Notes under the pieces: model-generated
What the model was told of the DNA's origin: nothing
Databases searched by the model: none
Seen by the model: only the letters and a program-made list of their open reading frames with translations
Part shown: piece after piece, positions 22,425-34,400 of the stretch
Position numbering within the stretch: position 1 is the stretch's first letter
How the letters are laid out: every line of letters starts with the position of its first letter
DNA from: Paracentrotus lividus
Lineage: Eukaryota; Echinodermata; Echinoidea; Camarodonta; Echinidae
Direction: 5' to 3'
Length of the DNA stretch: 64,000 nucleotides
Assembly (NCBI GenBank): GCA_940671915.1
Contig: CALNVZ010000174.1
Span: 23,117,401 to 23,181,400 of the forward strand
Program-made: the position numbers and the translations under genes

Positions 22425-24850
22425 CAGTTATACATCAATGCAGTCTGCTTTTTATTGGTGTTGCTCTTATATCAGCTTTAAACAGAACAGTTGTAGATTT
22501 CATTTCACTCAGATTATGTTAGCTTTACAGAGCACAGTTGTTATACTGCAATTTGCTTTTGTCAATGTTATTTCACTCTTATAGCAGTAGATGACAGAGT
22601 TGTAAAGAAGTCATTTTACTCTTACTGTATATCAAGTTACTTTTATATCAGCTTCAAAGAGGACAGTTGTTATATAGATACACATTATTTTACTCTTATT
22701 TATCAGCTTTAAAGTGGGCAATTGTGATAATGCAATTTGCTCATTGTCAATGTTGTTTCACTCTGATATTAGCTTTAAAGTGGAAAGAACATTATATGGA
22801 TATTATTTCACACTTTTATCAAACTCAAAGAGGACAGTTGTAGACAATGCAATTTGCATTTGTCAATGTTGTTTCACCTGATATTAGCTTTAAGCGGAAA
22901 GAACATTATATGGATAATATTTCACACTTTTATCACAATTCAAAGAGGACAGTTGTTAGACAATGCAATTTGCATTTTGTCAATGTTGTTTCACTCTGAT
23001 ATTAGCTTTTAAAGCGGAAGAACATATATGGATAATATTTCACACTTTTATCAATTCAAAGAGACAGTTGTTAGGCAATGCAATTTGCATTTTGTCAATG
23101 TTGTTTCACTCTGATATAGCTTTTAACGGAAAGAACATTATATGGATATTATTCACACTTTTTTCAATTCAAGAGGACAGTTGTTTAGCAATGCAATTGC
23201 ATTTTTCAATGTTGTTTCACTCTGATATTAGCTTTTAAGCGGAAAAACTTATATGGATAATATTTCACACTTTTTCACTTCAAGAGTACATTGTTAGGCA
23301 ATGCAATTAGCATTTTGTCAATGTTTTCACTCTGATATTAGCTTTAAAGCGAAAGAACATTATATGGATATTATTTCACACTTTTATAACTTCAAAGAGG
23401 ACAGTTGTTAGGCAATGCATTAGCATTTTTCGTCAATGATTTCACTTCTGATATTAGCTTTAAAGCGGAAAGAACATTATATGGATAATATTTCACACTT
23501 TTATCAACTTCAAAGAGTACAGTTGTTAGGCAATGCAATTTGCATTTTGTCAATGTTGTTTCACTCTGATATTAGCTTTTAAGCGGAAAGAACATTATAT
23601 GGATATTATTTCACACTTTTATCAAATTCAAAGAGGACAGTTGTTAGACAATGCAATTTGCATTTTGTCAATGTTGTTTCACTCTGATATTAGCTTTTAA
23701 GCGGAAAGAACATTATATGGATAATATTTCACACTTTTATCAACTTCAAAGAGTACAGTTGTTAGGCAATGCAATTAGCATTTTGTCAATGTTATTTCAC
23801 TCTGATATTAGCTTTTAAGCGGAAAGAACATTATATGGATATTATTTCACACTTTTATCAACTTCAAAGAGGACAGTTGTTAGGCAATGCAATTAGCATT
23901 TTGTCAATGTTATTTCACTCTGATATTAGCTTTAAAGCTGTCAATGTTATTTTCACTCTGATATTAGCTTTAAAGGGGAAAGAACATTATGGATATTATT
24001 TCACACTTTTATCAACTTTAAAGAGGACAGTTGTTAGAAAATGCAATTTGCATTTTGTCAATGTTGTTTCACTCTGATATTAGCTTTAAAGCGGAAAGAA
24101 CATTATATGGATAATATTTCACACTTTATCAAATTCAAAGAGGACAGTTGTTAGACAATGCAATTTGCATTTTGTCAATGTTGTTTCACTCTGATATTAG
24201 CTTTAAGCGGAAAGAACATTATATGGATATATTTCACACTTTTATCAACTTCAAAGAGACAGTTGTTAGACAATGCAATTTGCATTTTGTCAATGTTGTT
24301 TCACTCTGATATTAGCTTTTAAGCGAAGACATTATATGGTAATATTCACACTTTTATCAACTTCAAAGAGTACAGTTGTTAGGCATGCAATTAGCATTTT
24401 GTCAATGTTTTCACTCTGATATTAGCTTTAAAAGCGGAAAGAACATTATATGGATTTATTTCACACTTTTATCAACTTTAAAGGGACAGTTGTTAGAATG
24501 CAATTTGCTCATTGCAATGTTTTTCACTCTAATATTAGCTTTTAAGCGGAAAGAACATTATATGGATATTATTTTACACTTTTATCAACTTCAAGAGGAC
24601 AGTTGTTAGCAATGAATTAGCATTTTGTCAATGTTATTCACTCTGATATTAGCTTTTAAAGCGGAAAGACATTATGGATATTATTTCACACTTTTATCAC
24701 TTTAAAGAGGACAGTTGTTAGAAAATGCATTTGCATTTTGTCGATGATTCATCTCTCTTATCGCTTCAAAGGGGAAGTTGTTATGTTTTATGATGTTATT
24801 TACACTCTTAAGCATTAAAGAGGGCAGTTGTTATACAGAGTTTGCTTTTA
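22425..24850. repeat. ~118-bp tandem array after the transposase-like ORF
   Basis: About 20 head-to-tail units, each with AGAGGACAGTTGTTAGGCAA, TGCAATTTGCATTTTGTCAA, TTTCACTCTGATATTAGC, and GGAAAGAACATTATATGGAT followed by TATTTCACAC. The spacing in the regular central part is near 118 bp (for example about 23591 to 23709). The first units, beginning about 7 bases after the stop codon, are diverged; central units (about 22900-24700) are nearly identical apart from 1-2 base indels. Open frames across the array are repeat artefacts. Confidence 0.9.
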
Positions 24851-24931
24851 GTCAATGGTTTTTCTATGTTGTACATGTTTAGTGCCAAAAATTATTTCTT
24901 ATTGTTGTTAAATGTTGCATTTTTTGTACTG

Positions 24932-25319
24932 GTCGTGTCACTCACGTTTTGGGTTGTCGTGTCACTCACAGTACATTAGGGTGGACCATTTTCCACAGAG
25001 AGGGGTCACTGATTGGACTACATTTCTTAAGAGGTAAACCTATATATGTACATACACCAGTACCATAGTACCCTCGGATATCTAACTTGGGCACGAATCC
25101 AACCAAACCAACACTGGTCAGAAACCATTCCCAAATCTGTCGTGGTCACTCACGCACTCTTTTTTCATCATAGTTTATTGGACAAGTTAAAATTCAAATC
25201 CAACTGGTGATGACACATCCACTCCTACATTATACATTATAAGCTAGTCATGTTTATCCATAACTCCTTGAGGGGAAGATATATGCCCTTCTATTGTGTC
25301 GAATTGTCGTGTCACTCAC
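24932..25319 (+). promoter_or_regulatory. Right cluster of GTCGTGTCACTCAC boxes
   Basis: Copies at 24932, 24956, 25139 (CGTGGTCACTCAC variant) and 25306, in the same orientation as the left cluster. The last abuts the right terminal inverted repeat. An isolated partial copy (GTCGTGTCAT) occurs at 27606, outside the element. Confidence 0.7.
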
Positions 25320-25337
25320 GTTTGAATATGACCATAT

Positions 25338-27420
25338 AGAATATATTGTAGTCTCTTAAGAAACTTTTATTTATGCACATGTATAGCGATAGTCTAATGA
25401 GTTTTTTAGAAAATTATTGTCATATGTACAGTGTAGATGATATAAAGCATAGATTTGAATTGGGTAAAATAGCTAGTGCTTGCCAAAGCAACCATTTGTA
25501 TTATAATATTACATGCATTTAGAGTTTTAACTGCATCCATAAGTATTATATCCTTTGTCTTCCATTCCTAACTGACAGGAATTCTATTTTTGAAAGCATG
25601 TGTTCTTCTTCAAAGTTTTTGTAAGGTAGAATATGCCATCTTAAAGAACAGGAATAGAACCTTTGTACTGCCATCTAATGTTAGTTTAAGCTATGGTCAC
25701 CAATGTTCATACGAACGATGCATTTGTACAAATCTCTGGAGTTCTGGAGTTTGGACAGATTCATAAATGGAGTTTATGTTCTTATTGCTTTTTTACAACC
25801 TATGTTGGTACAATCGTTTTACGAAAGGGATGACAAGGGGGGTTTCTTATGAAGTTGAGTACAATCTTGGACAAGACCATCAACTAATCTTCAAACTTAC
25901 GACTGGTCTGCAAACAGAGTTTTTACAATGTTCTTACGAAATGGTCTGAAAATTGTTTAAACGCCATCTTTAAACGTTCTTAATGGCATTTGTGACTGAG
26001 GCTTTAACAATTGCCTGCTTTCGTATGTTTGTATTGCCAATTGTGTGACAGCTGCACCTACACTCTGTTGCATACATTATGAATATTTGTCAGTAAACAT
26101 TAGTGTAGTGGATATTACAAAACTCTCTGTCTAAAACTGTTGCTCATGTGCAGATTGTGTCTTTATTGTCTTTAAAGACACTGTAATAATTCCCTGATAA
26201 AGCATGAAAAGATCTTAATATTGGGATTTGTTTTTTACTACAATGTATATTTCTTGAAAAATAACTGCCAAAGAAATGTTTACAACTCGTATATCTAAGT
26301 AAGTTTATCTTTTGTGACGAAAGAAACTAGGCAGATGTCACAGACCTAGTTCTGAAATATTAACTTGAAATTCAGATTGCCAAAATATTGTCGCAATCAA
26401 TACAAAAATTGTTGCATGGAAGTTAGGAGAGTTAGAAATGCATGCTCAACTTCTACTTAATTAGAAGCAGTTATGATTGTTACAAATGCAACTCATGAAA
26501 CTTTAATATTGCAAATCAAGAACGAAAGAGGATTGGAGCAATACTACCTTACTTTTATATTTCTAACTTATTTTGTATTGTTCATGTCTTCATGAAACAC
26601 AGGGTGTATAAATATATATATATATTTGGACATGCTGTTCAAGTTGGAATTCTGTTTTAACTTGATTGTAATAGCTTTATAACTGTTGTACTTCATTCCG
26701 TTGTGTCAGTTTTTTTTAGAATCATATTACAGTCTACTTCTGTTTTAACAAACAAGGATAAGAGATTTCATTACAAGGAGACAGTTCTCCCAGTCCTGGG
26801 GAGCATTTCATCAACATTTCTTGTCTGTCAGGTTGTCATCCCTGATTTCAAATATGAATGTGCACACTCAGGTCTATGCGTTCAGTATAGCAAGACTTCA
26901 TTATATCTAGCTAATTAGTTTGGTCCTGAGCACTCGTTCAAACGGGAGTAGACTGTTATGATGTGTACCATTGGCAGATATAGAGAGGATATATTTTGTA
27001 GGAAAAATGTACATGTACTTATATATAGCTTTTATTATTTGTATGTAATTGTATGTAGTCTAGATAATGTGTATATTCTAATTTACTTTGCAACGAAACA
27101 ATCATATTTATAAAACAACTTATTGATTGAAATGATGGGAAATTCATTATTATAAGATGCTGTTCCCTGAATTGCTGCTATTTATGCTTTTTCATATTTG
27201 CTTACCGATATGAAGATGTTTGTTTATGGATACAGTTGGAAAGGATTGTTATATTTTCTTATTTTTTTTAGAGAGAGGCCTCAATGTAGCTATGTAGGTA
27301 AATTTTATTTTATAGAAATCTAAATTTTTCACTACCATTTCTCATTTACCTTGGTCGTAGTTACTCATGTAAATCACAAAGCAATCGTATTATAATCATA
27401 AATTGAAAATACATGATCAG
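25338..27420. other. Intergenic, no gene seen
   Basis: AT-rich sequence with a (TA)n stretch near 26610. No open frame shows recognisable protein features. Confidence 0.45.
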
Positions 27421-27423
27421 GTG

Positions 27424-27938
27424 GAGCCAAAAGTTTTCATACACCTCTGAAATCCCCCAACAATTATCACTTGCCAAAGTCAGATAATTGACATCTACTT
27501 TATCTTAAAACATATTTGTGCTACCACCATAAATTTGGTACATACAGTACATGTATATAAAGGGGAGGGGGGGGGGGGGGAATGACCATGCTCTTTTATC
27601 CGACTGTCGTGTCATTTAGGGCTGAAGTGTAGCCAAATGTGATTTTCTTCACATTCAAACCTTTTGGGCAAAACTAGATGTCAATCTTGGGCAAAATATT
27701 TCCTTTTGAGACTATTTTTGTTTTGGGTTGAGAAATGATACACAGAATATAATAATAATCAAGAATTTTAACATTCATATGATGTTTTGAAATTCATCGG
27801 TGCCATTCAAACAATATCTTTTCTTTTCATATTAAAAATTTGCAATGGTATCACAAATATTTCTAAAAAGGTAGATCTTATAATGTTTGGCAAGTGAATA
27901 TTTAATTTATTTCCCAAGTGTATGCAAATTTTTTAGCT
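27424..27938. mobile_element. Degenerate Tc1/mariner-like non-autonomous element
   Basis: The left end GAGCCAAAAGTTTTCATACA and the right end, read on the other strand, GAGCTAAAAAATTTGCATAC, are imperfect inverted repeats of the Tc1 terminal type (compare GAGGCCAAAAGTTTACATAC at 37270). The ~515-bp interior has no transposase. Confidence 0.55.
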
Positions 27939-28689
27939 CTAGTTGAAGATACATGTACCTGTACTACCAGAAAACCTGTCCTGCCAGAAAACCTGCCCCC
28001 ATTACTTTGTGCAAGTTTAATGTATTCTGATTGATACAGTAAAAGCCGTTAAAATTTTGGTGCGACCTTACAAAATATTCACAATTGAACTTGTTCAAAA
28101 CATGCATCAAAAACAGTAATCCCTCGGGTAGAATATTTTAGAGCAAAATGTTTGTGTTGATGTAGTATTTTACATGTAGTTATTCTGGATTGTTATTACT
28201 TGCCTCTGAGTTTCAAAATTTTTAAGATACATTTAGTCTATAGACATTTATCAGTGATGTACATGGAATGTTATGAAATGATTCGAATCAAATTGGAAAA
28301 GATTTTGTATTAAAGATTGTGCAATGAAATTTATTCTTGGTGTTTTGTGGTCATCATTATGCTCGACAGATCAACAATGACATCATGATATGTATTTATA
28401 GTGTATCCGCACGTTTATTGAGAAAATATATCTTTATTATAATCACGAATCCTTATTTAACCACATCAGATTAACAATTTATATTGTAACATTCTTAATA
28501 AAACAGATATTGTGCATAAAACCTTGGAGTATATCCCCAATATTTTCTCTCAAACTCCTCTTATGCTCCAAATTATTATAACAATTCAAAATCCAAACCA
28601 TATTAGTATTAGTATATTAAAAATATATCAACTGGAAAGGCTATAAAACCTGCCATGGGTTGATATTACCGATGTGGCAACTTAAAGCA
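27939..28689. other. Intergenic, no gene seen
   Basis: AT-rich spacer; no gene or structured repeat was recognised here. Confidence 0.45.
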
Positions 28690-29130
28690 AATTCAAAATG
28701 TCTAATAAAAAAAGGAGTCCACTCTAGAATTTGAAAAAAGGTGAAAAAAGAAACATCAATGATGGTTTGAAGAAAGTACATCAAAAGTCAATGAAGTTAT
28801 GAATAATTATACTTTTCATTTTGTGATGTCACTTGTGAGCTGCTCTTCTGCATGTTGTGTAGAGTTAATACCATAAATTGCAAAAAAGAAATTGTTAATT
28901 ATCTATACATTCCATATATCATGAAATTCATGTTTATAAACCTGCCTCTGTGAAAAAGATCTGTTTTTTTTAAACAAATACCATGAAAAAATACAAATTT
29001 ATGGAATTTCAACATAAGCAGAGCAGCTTGTACATGTAAGTGACATCATAAAATCAAAACTTTAAACATTCCATTGTCCCTTAATTGAATTCTTCAAACC
29101 TTCTCTCGTTTTATTTTTACCTTTCCACCC
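28690..29130. repeat. Short interspersed repeat, relative of 11540-11980
   Basis: Shares GGTTTGAAGAAA, GTGACATCA.AAAATCAAAAC, CTTTAAACATTC and CTTCAAACCTTC with the copy in the mucin-like gene. A weaker relative may lie at about 44950-45050. Confidence 0.5.
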
Positions 29131-29566
29131 TCCCCCAATGAATTCCCTAGTTTTCTTTCTATGGTTAGTCTAATACTGTTTACATAAAATAGCTTAATTT
29201 ATATATATTTTTTCACTCAAAGCTGAATATATTTTTAATCAAGTTGACATGCTATTACAATAGCTATTGAGATTACCCTGGTATTGTAAGCCTTGCAGTC
29301 ACAGGCTTCATGGCATACACATGGAACAGTCAACCTAGGTTTAAAAATTATGTTGTTTTTTTTTCCAAAATGGATAAAAAAAATAAAATAATAAAAACAG
29401 TAACTATAAGCTAATTAAACATGCAGATGGAATCTTGAAATTATTATAAGATATTGCACAATTTACAATGGTGGTATTACTGCACTGTTATCCCTTTCTT
29501 TCTTTTACATGTACTTTAAGGGTTGTACAATGTATACATGTAAGTATGGTCACATTATTACAGGTA

Positions 29567-30272
29567 TTAACCCTTTTCTGACTGGGCTTTTCAAGAGGAG
29601 ATTTTGACACCCCCCCCTGCCCCCGAGATCTCAGCTGCGGATGGTCCAATCGCCAGGAAATTTTGCGTGAACGTCGCTGCACATGTAAATGGTGTCGCTT
29701 ATATGTTTTTTTTCGAAAAAAATTTCACATATTTAATTTATGCTAATTTATGCATTCTCATGTATGCAAATTAGATGCTTTTTTATTGAAATCGTTTTTT
29801 CTAAAAGTAGCTGAGTATCAAAGTCAACAGTATTGAATTGACAATTTCAGAAATTTAAAATTAATTCTTTTGTATTATATTGTTTTGTGAATTTCTTATG
29901 TATTCTAATGTTTTTATTTCTTATGCATTTCTTTGTTTTTGTGATTTTTTATGCTTGAGAAATGTTTTATGATCAATATAAAGACAAATTTAGTCAATCA
30001 AAAGGCTTAGAAGGCACAATTATCAGTGTTATAAAGCAATTTAGGAAAAGCAGTATTTTGTACACAAATGCATGCAAAATGATGATTTTCGTTCAATTTT
30101 GGCCTGACATGCGATTACATAATGTTATGTAACACGACAACGGAGTGTCCGATTTTTTTTCAAACTTGGTGTCAAAAGTTGCGGGACATTTGAAAGAAAA
30201 AAGTCATAGAGCGCCGGGTTGCGATTTGCAGCGGTTGCGCGGCAGTCGCGGATTTCGTCAGAATAGGGTTAA
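29567..30272. mobile_element. Element with TTAACCC termini, copy A
   Basis: Begins TTAACCCTTTTCTGAC and ends GTCAGAATAGGGTTAA, inverted ends at a TTAA. The interior has GC-rich ends (TGCAGCGGTTGCGCGGCAGT on the right) and an AT-rich core. A related copy in the opposite orientation ends at 32983. Confidence 0.7.
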
Positions 30273-30830
30273 TGGAATGTATTAAAAAATGAATAAGACG
30301 TTACATTTCCAACAGCAGAATACCACTTGTAAAACTGAAATATTCAAGGGAAATCAAGAAAATTAGTGAAACCATCTTCATAATCAGTGATTCACGATTT
30401 GATTCGACAACAACGGCTCTCTGCTTTATTTCATCAGAGATGTTGGGTTGGGGTTGCAATGAAGTTTTATTTTAGATTTAGGTTTAGGCGGAAGGTTGGT
30501 AATGGGTTAAGTTCAAGGATAAAGTAGTCATTTGATATACATTAGAGCAATTGTCGCAGAGCAAATGTCATGAAATTTAATTCTCAAACACTATTCCCAG
30601 AGGTAAAATGTAGTGCAGTGTTACCCTAATTCGCGCGTGACCTTACTTATCTCAAAAAGTAATTCGAATTTTGAAAATCTGATATCACCATCAGAGAGGG
30701 GACCCAAAATTACCCTTTCAATGAATCTTTCTTTGGGGGAAAAAATATTGACAAAACAATTGCAAAAGATCGGCATAGACTTTTGAGATCAAGATATCGC
30801 CGAAATCCTTTGACTTAATTCATTTCGTCA
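30273..30830. other. Intergenic downstream of the sulfatase gene
   Basis: No gene recognised between the two small elements. Confidence 0.4.
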
Positions 30831-31276
30831 TTAAAGGGATGCAGTAACATTGAATGACATTCAAATTGCAATTTATTGAATTTAGCTCATTTTGCCAACA
30901 TGATTATGAACACATAGGTCAGTCTGGTATTCCTTAAAAATTGCAGTCTACTTGTTTTACTTTTGAGATATCTACGATTTTATACTCAAATTTTCTAACC
31001 TGTTCCTTGACGCTTTACAAACCCGTGTGCGTTCCAACGCACATGGTTTTCACCGCATTTCCTGCTGTCAAGTCCCCGTGCCTACCGGTCGGCTAAGCTT
31101 GCAACGGAGCGGTATAAATTAATCATGCGCGGCCGTATCCTCAGCCGCGTTTGAAATTTCAGTGTTTTAAGATAGTAAATGACTTGCAGTAGTTTGTTTT
31201 TTACGGTCAGAGCAATAGAATTCTATTCATTTCGATCTCTTTTGCACTTGTTTTTGGAAGTTACTAAATCCCTTTC
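30831..31276. mobile_element. TTAA-type MITE, copy A
   Basis: Starts TTAAAGGGATGCAGTAAC and ends GTTACTAAATCCCTTT.CA, an imperfect inverted pair. It shares its full ~440-bp layout with 35871-36312, including AGGTCAGTCTGGTAT and TTTCCTGYTGTNNAGTCC blocks. It ends ~125 bp from the sulfatase stop codon, so it may supply 3' UTR sequence. Confidence 0.75.
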
Positions 31277-31400
31277 AGCGATTCAGAGTCTAGAATTTTG
31301 CCGTTATTTGAAAATTAATAATTTCTGTTGATTTCTTTGTGAAATATCACATTTGTTTCGTTTTTTTAATTTGTGCGAAATAAGGATACCGTATCATACT

Positions 31401-34400
31401 TCATCTGAGCGCTGCAAGTTCCTGGAGGTACAGTGTCCTATCATAATTGCAAAAACAGTAGGGAGGATTACAACATGGATTCAACATTGAAACCTTCTCT
31501 CTCAGGAACAGAGGTTTCCCTTTCACAAGAGTCCTCAGATGTTCCTCTACAATCCTATTGATGTCACGTAAAATGTCCAAATGCTTCATAATATTCACAG
31601 GTGAGACCTCCGAAGGGTCTCTTGCTATGTTGTACAGCAAGGGAGGATCGTGACGTTTGGTGCACGGTGGGTCGCAGGAGAAACAGATGTGGTAGGGCTT
31701 TACGGGAATCCAACCTTTCCTACACTTTGAGGCCAGTTGATCTATTGTCCATGACGGGTTGGTGTATAAATGCGCTTTGAAGTCACCGTAGGTAACCGCC
31801 ATAAGTCTATCGCTGCAATAATGGAACAGGACAGTCCTGTGTTCTTTGGATTCTCCAGTGAGTACGGGTAAGAAGCTTTTGCTGTCCATCATGCGATCTT
31901 GGGGCAGCTTTCCTCCCGACAGTTCAGCTGCAGTGGCGAATATGTCCATACTGCTAATGATGGCTTGAGAATGGCTTCCAGGTGCTATGGTACCAGGCCA
32001 CCATGCTATGCCTGGTACACGTATGCCTCCTTCCCAGTTGGAATTTTTGGAACCTTAGTGAAGGAGGAAAATATCAATCATACTAGTAAAAGTGTGTATG
32101 TCCCTGTCAGAAGTGTCAATAATTGGAATGGCATTAATTTTCTTGAAGAAATCAATAATATAGCATGATTTTTAATGAATTCAATACATTAGCATTAATA
32201 TCGTTTGAGAAAAACATTTCAAAATTCTAAATAGAAGTATAGAAATGTATACCTCCCTTCGCGCGGTCATGTCACTGAAAAAAAATTTTGTGCTTCGCGC
32301 ATTTATGACTTTTTTCTCTAACATCTTACGCAACTTTTAAGACTATTTTGAAAAAAATTGAGCTTACGGTTCGGAAGTTGCGCACCATTATGTAATGCTG
32401 CGCAGACTCAAAAACCAGAAATTTTCTGTATTTGTGTACAAAACATATGGGAAATGGCTTTTCATGCTAAAATCACATTTCTGTATTTAAAATATGGTTA
32501 TTAGCCATTATTTTAGTTGATATTGCTGTAGTCATTAGAGATAATCAATGACCGAAGTATTCTGAACAAAAAAACAATAAAATACATAAGTAAAGAAACA
32601 TAGAAATACATAAGAAATTCCCAAAACAATAAAATACATAAGAAATTGAATTAGGAATCAGAATTTTTTTCATGTACAATTGTTAGGAAGGCTACAAAGA
32701 AAATTTACATCAAGAATTAGAATTCTAGGAGCCTTATTTAATGATTTAGAGCAAAAAGTATGATTTCATGCATAAATTAGCATAATTAATTAATATAAAT
32801 TAAAAAGACATTATTTTGGGAAAACAAACTATACAGTCTTGTAGATTATATCGCACACTACTATAATGCAAATTTGTGCGGCGATTGCGCGATCGGCAGC
32901 CGAGATCTGAAGGGGGGCCTAATGACCCCCCCCCCCCCCCCGGCTGTGAGATGGCAAAAATAACCCGGCCTTTTTAGGGTTAATATGCAAAACTACACAT
33001 GTGGCACAGTATTTCTCACATCCTGATTATGTCATTTGATTTTAACTAATCAAAACATTTTTATGAACAATCTAAAACAGCTTTTAGTGCATGCTTTTCA
33101 ATGACGTTAACATTTGTAATAAAGCATAAGCCATCTTCATGTCAGAATAGGTCAATGATAACTATCATGAGAAATCTTTTTCCACATCCCCAAGTTCTAT
33201 AGCCGTTTAGCATCTTTTCAGTCTTTTGTGCCATTGGGTCAATTAAATCAAAACCATGAGTATTGCAAAAATGCCACCCAGTACATTGCACCATTCAAAA
33301 ATCATGAAATTGGCAGAAAACCCTGAAAACACAGAAGTCAGGGCAAAATATTAAATGTGCTTGAAGAGGGGCTTGAAAAAGATGAAAATGCATAAATTTG
33401 GGGTAATATATTTCCTGATTTTAGGAAATTTGCCAACAAGTAGCTTGTTTGGTAATGGATCAATACCTTTTAGGATTCCTGGTGAGCCCCCTTCACTACA
33501 GACCTCCATCTGAGGTCCATGGTCTGATAGGAAGAGGGCTAGGGTGTTTCTCTCCAGACCTGCTTCTTTGATGGCCGACAGCGTCTCACCAACAGCCCAG
33601 CTCATCTCATTCAACGAGTCTCCATAGCGACCTTATAACAAGATAGAAGGGAAGATCTTTTCTTATCAATTTTTGACGGCCTAAATTATGAGGAAGTTAA
33701 GTTCTGAGAAAGTAAAGCTCTTATTGACCTAACCACATAATGGAAGAAAGAAGTCTTGTAAAATTTCTTTTCAATTCTTGAGGGGCTAAATTCTCAAGAA
33801 GTAAAATTCTAAGTGACAACTAAACATGAGACGGTATGGAAGATGTTTTGTAATCCTTCTCATCAATTTCTAAGGGCTTCAAGTTCTAAAGAAAGTCAAT
33901 ATTCTGAGAAGAGATTTTGTGAGTATTTTAGAGCCCAACCACAGAGTGCCTTCGACATAAGTATTAACTTCTTAAACTATATTTTTCTTTAAATACTGGA
34001 ACCAAATGAAGATTTTGGAGAACAAGAGTGGCGCGTAATAGATACTTGAAAAATACCTCTTTTTGATGAACCGCTAAATCTGGGACTGCTGAACATATCT
34101 GTGTGGACTTGTGGGAAGGAGAAGTAGAAGAAGAAAGGATCATCTTCGTGATTAAAGATGAATGACTTGGCATCTTCTACCAGTCTGTGTGTCAGGTTTC
34201 TATGACTGAGCGGTTGTTGGATGATGGTGTCGTTGAAGTAGAGCAGACAGTAGTACCTATCAGGAGAATCCATGTATGTCTGGTTAAATGAGAAAAGAAG
34301 AATTATTTCTGTATTTTATGCTGAATATCTCGTGGTAGTTTTATTTTTCGCGAATTTCGCAAATTAAAGAAAGTGAAAAATTTTTCTTGCTGATATTTCT

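Larger units (their letters stand above)
18896..25337 (+). mobile_element. Candidate DNA transposon with DD35E-like ORF and repeated subterminal boxes
   Basis: Two perfect 18-bp inverted ends, ATATGGTCATATTCAAAC (18896-18913) and its complement (25320-25337), bound 6.44 kb that contains one long ORF (20325-22418). The box GTCGTGTCACTCAC occurs four times left of the ORF (19258, 19424, 19441, 19460) and four times right of it (24932, 24956, 25139 with one extra G, 25306), all in the same orientation. The rightmost box touches the right end directly. Just inside the left end, AGTGGGACATGAG resembles a degenerate inverted copy of the box. Between ORF and right end is a ~118-bp tandem array. No clean target-site duplication is visible. 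The TIRs and boxes are observed; calling it a transposon is inference. Confidence 0.6.

Noticed and set aside
22963-24609. Several open frames in the 118-bp array
   Set aside because: The unit length and indels make open frames by repetition; none has a recognisable domain.
22425-24850. Possible CRISPR-like array
   Set aside because: Units are directly tandem at ~118 bp with no unique spacers, in animal DNA.
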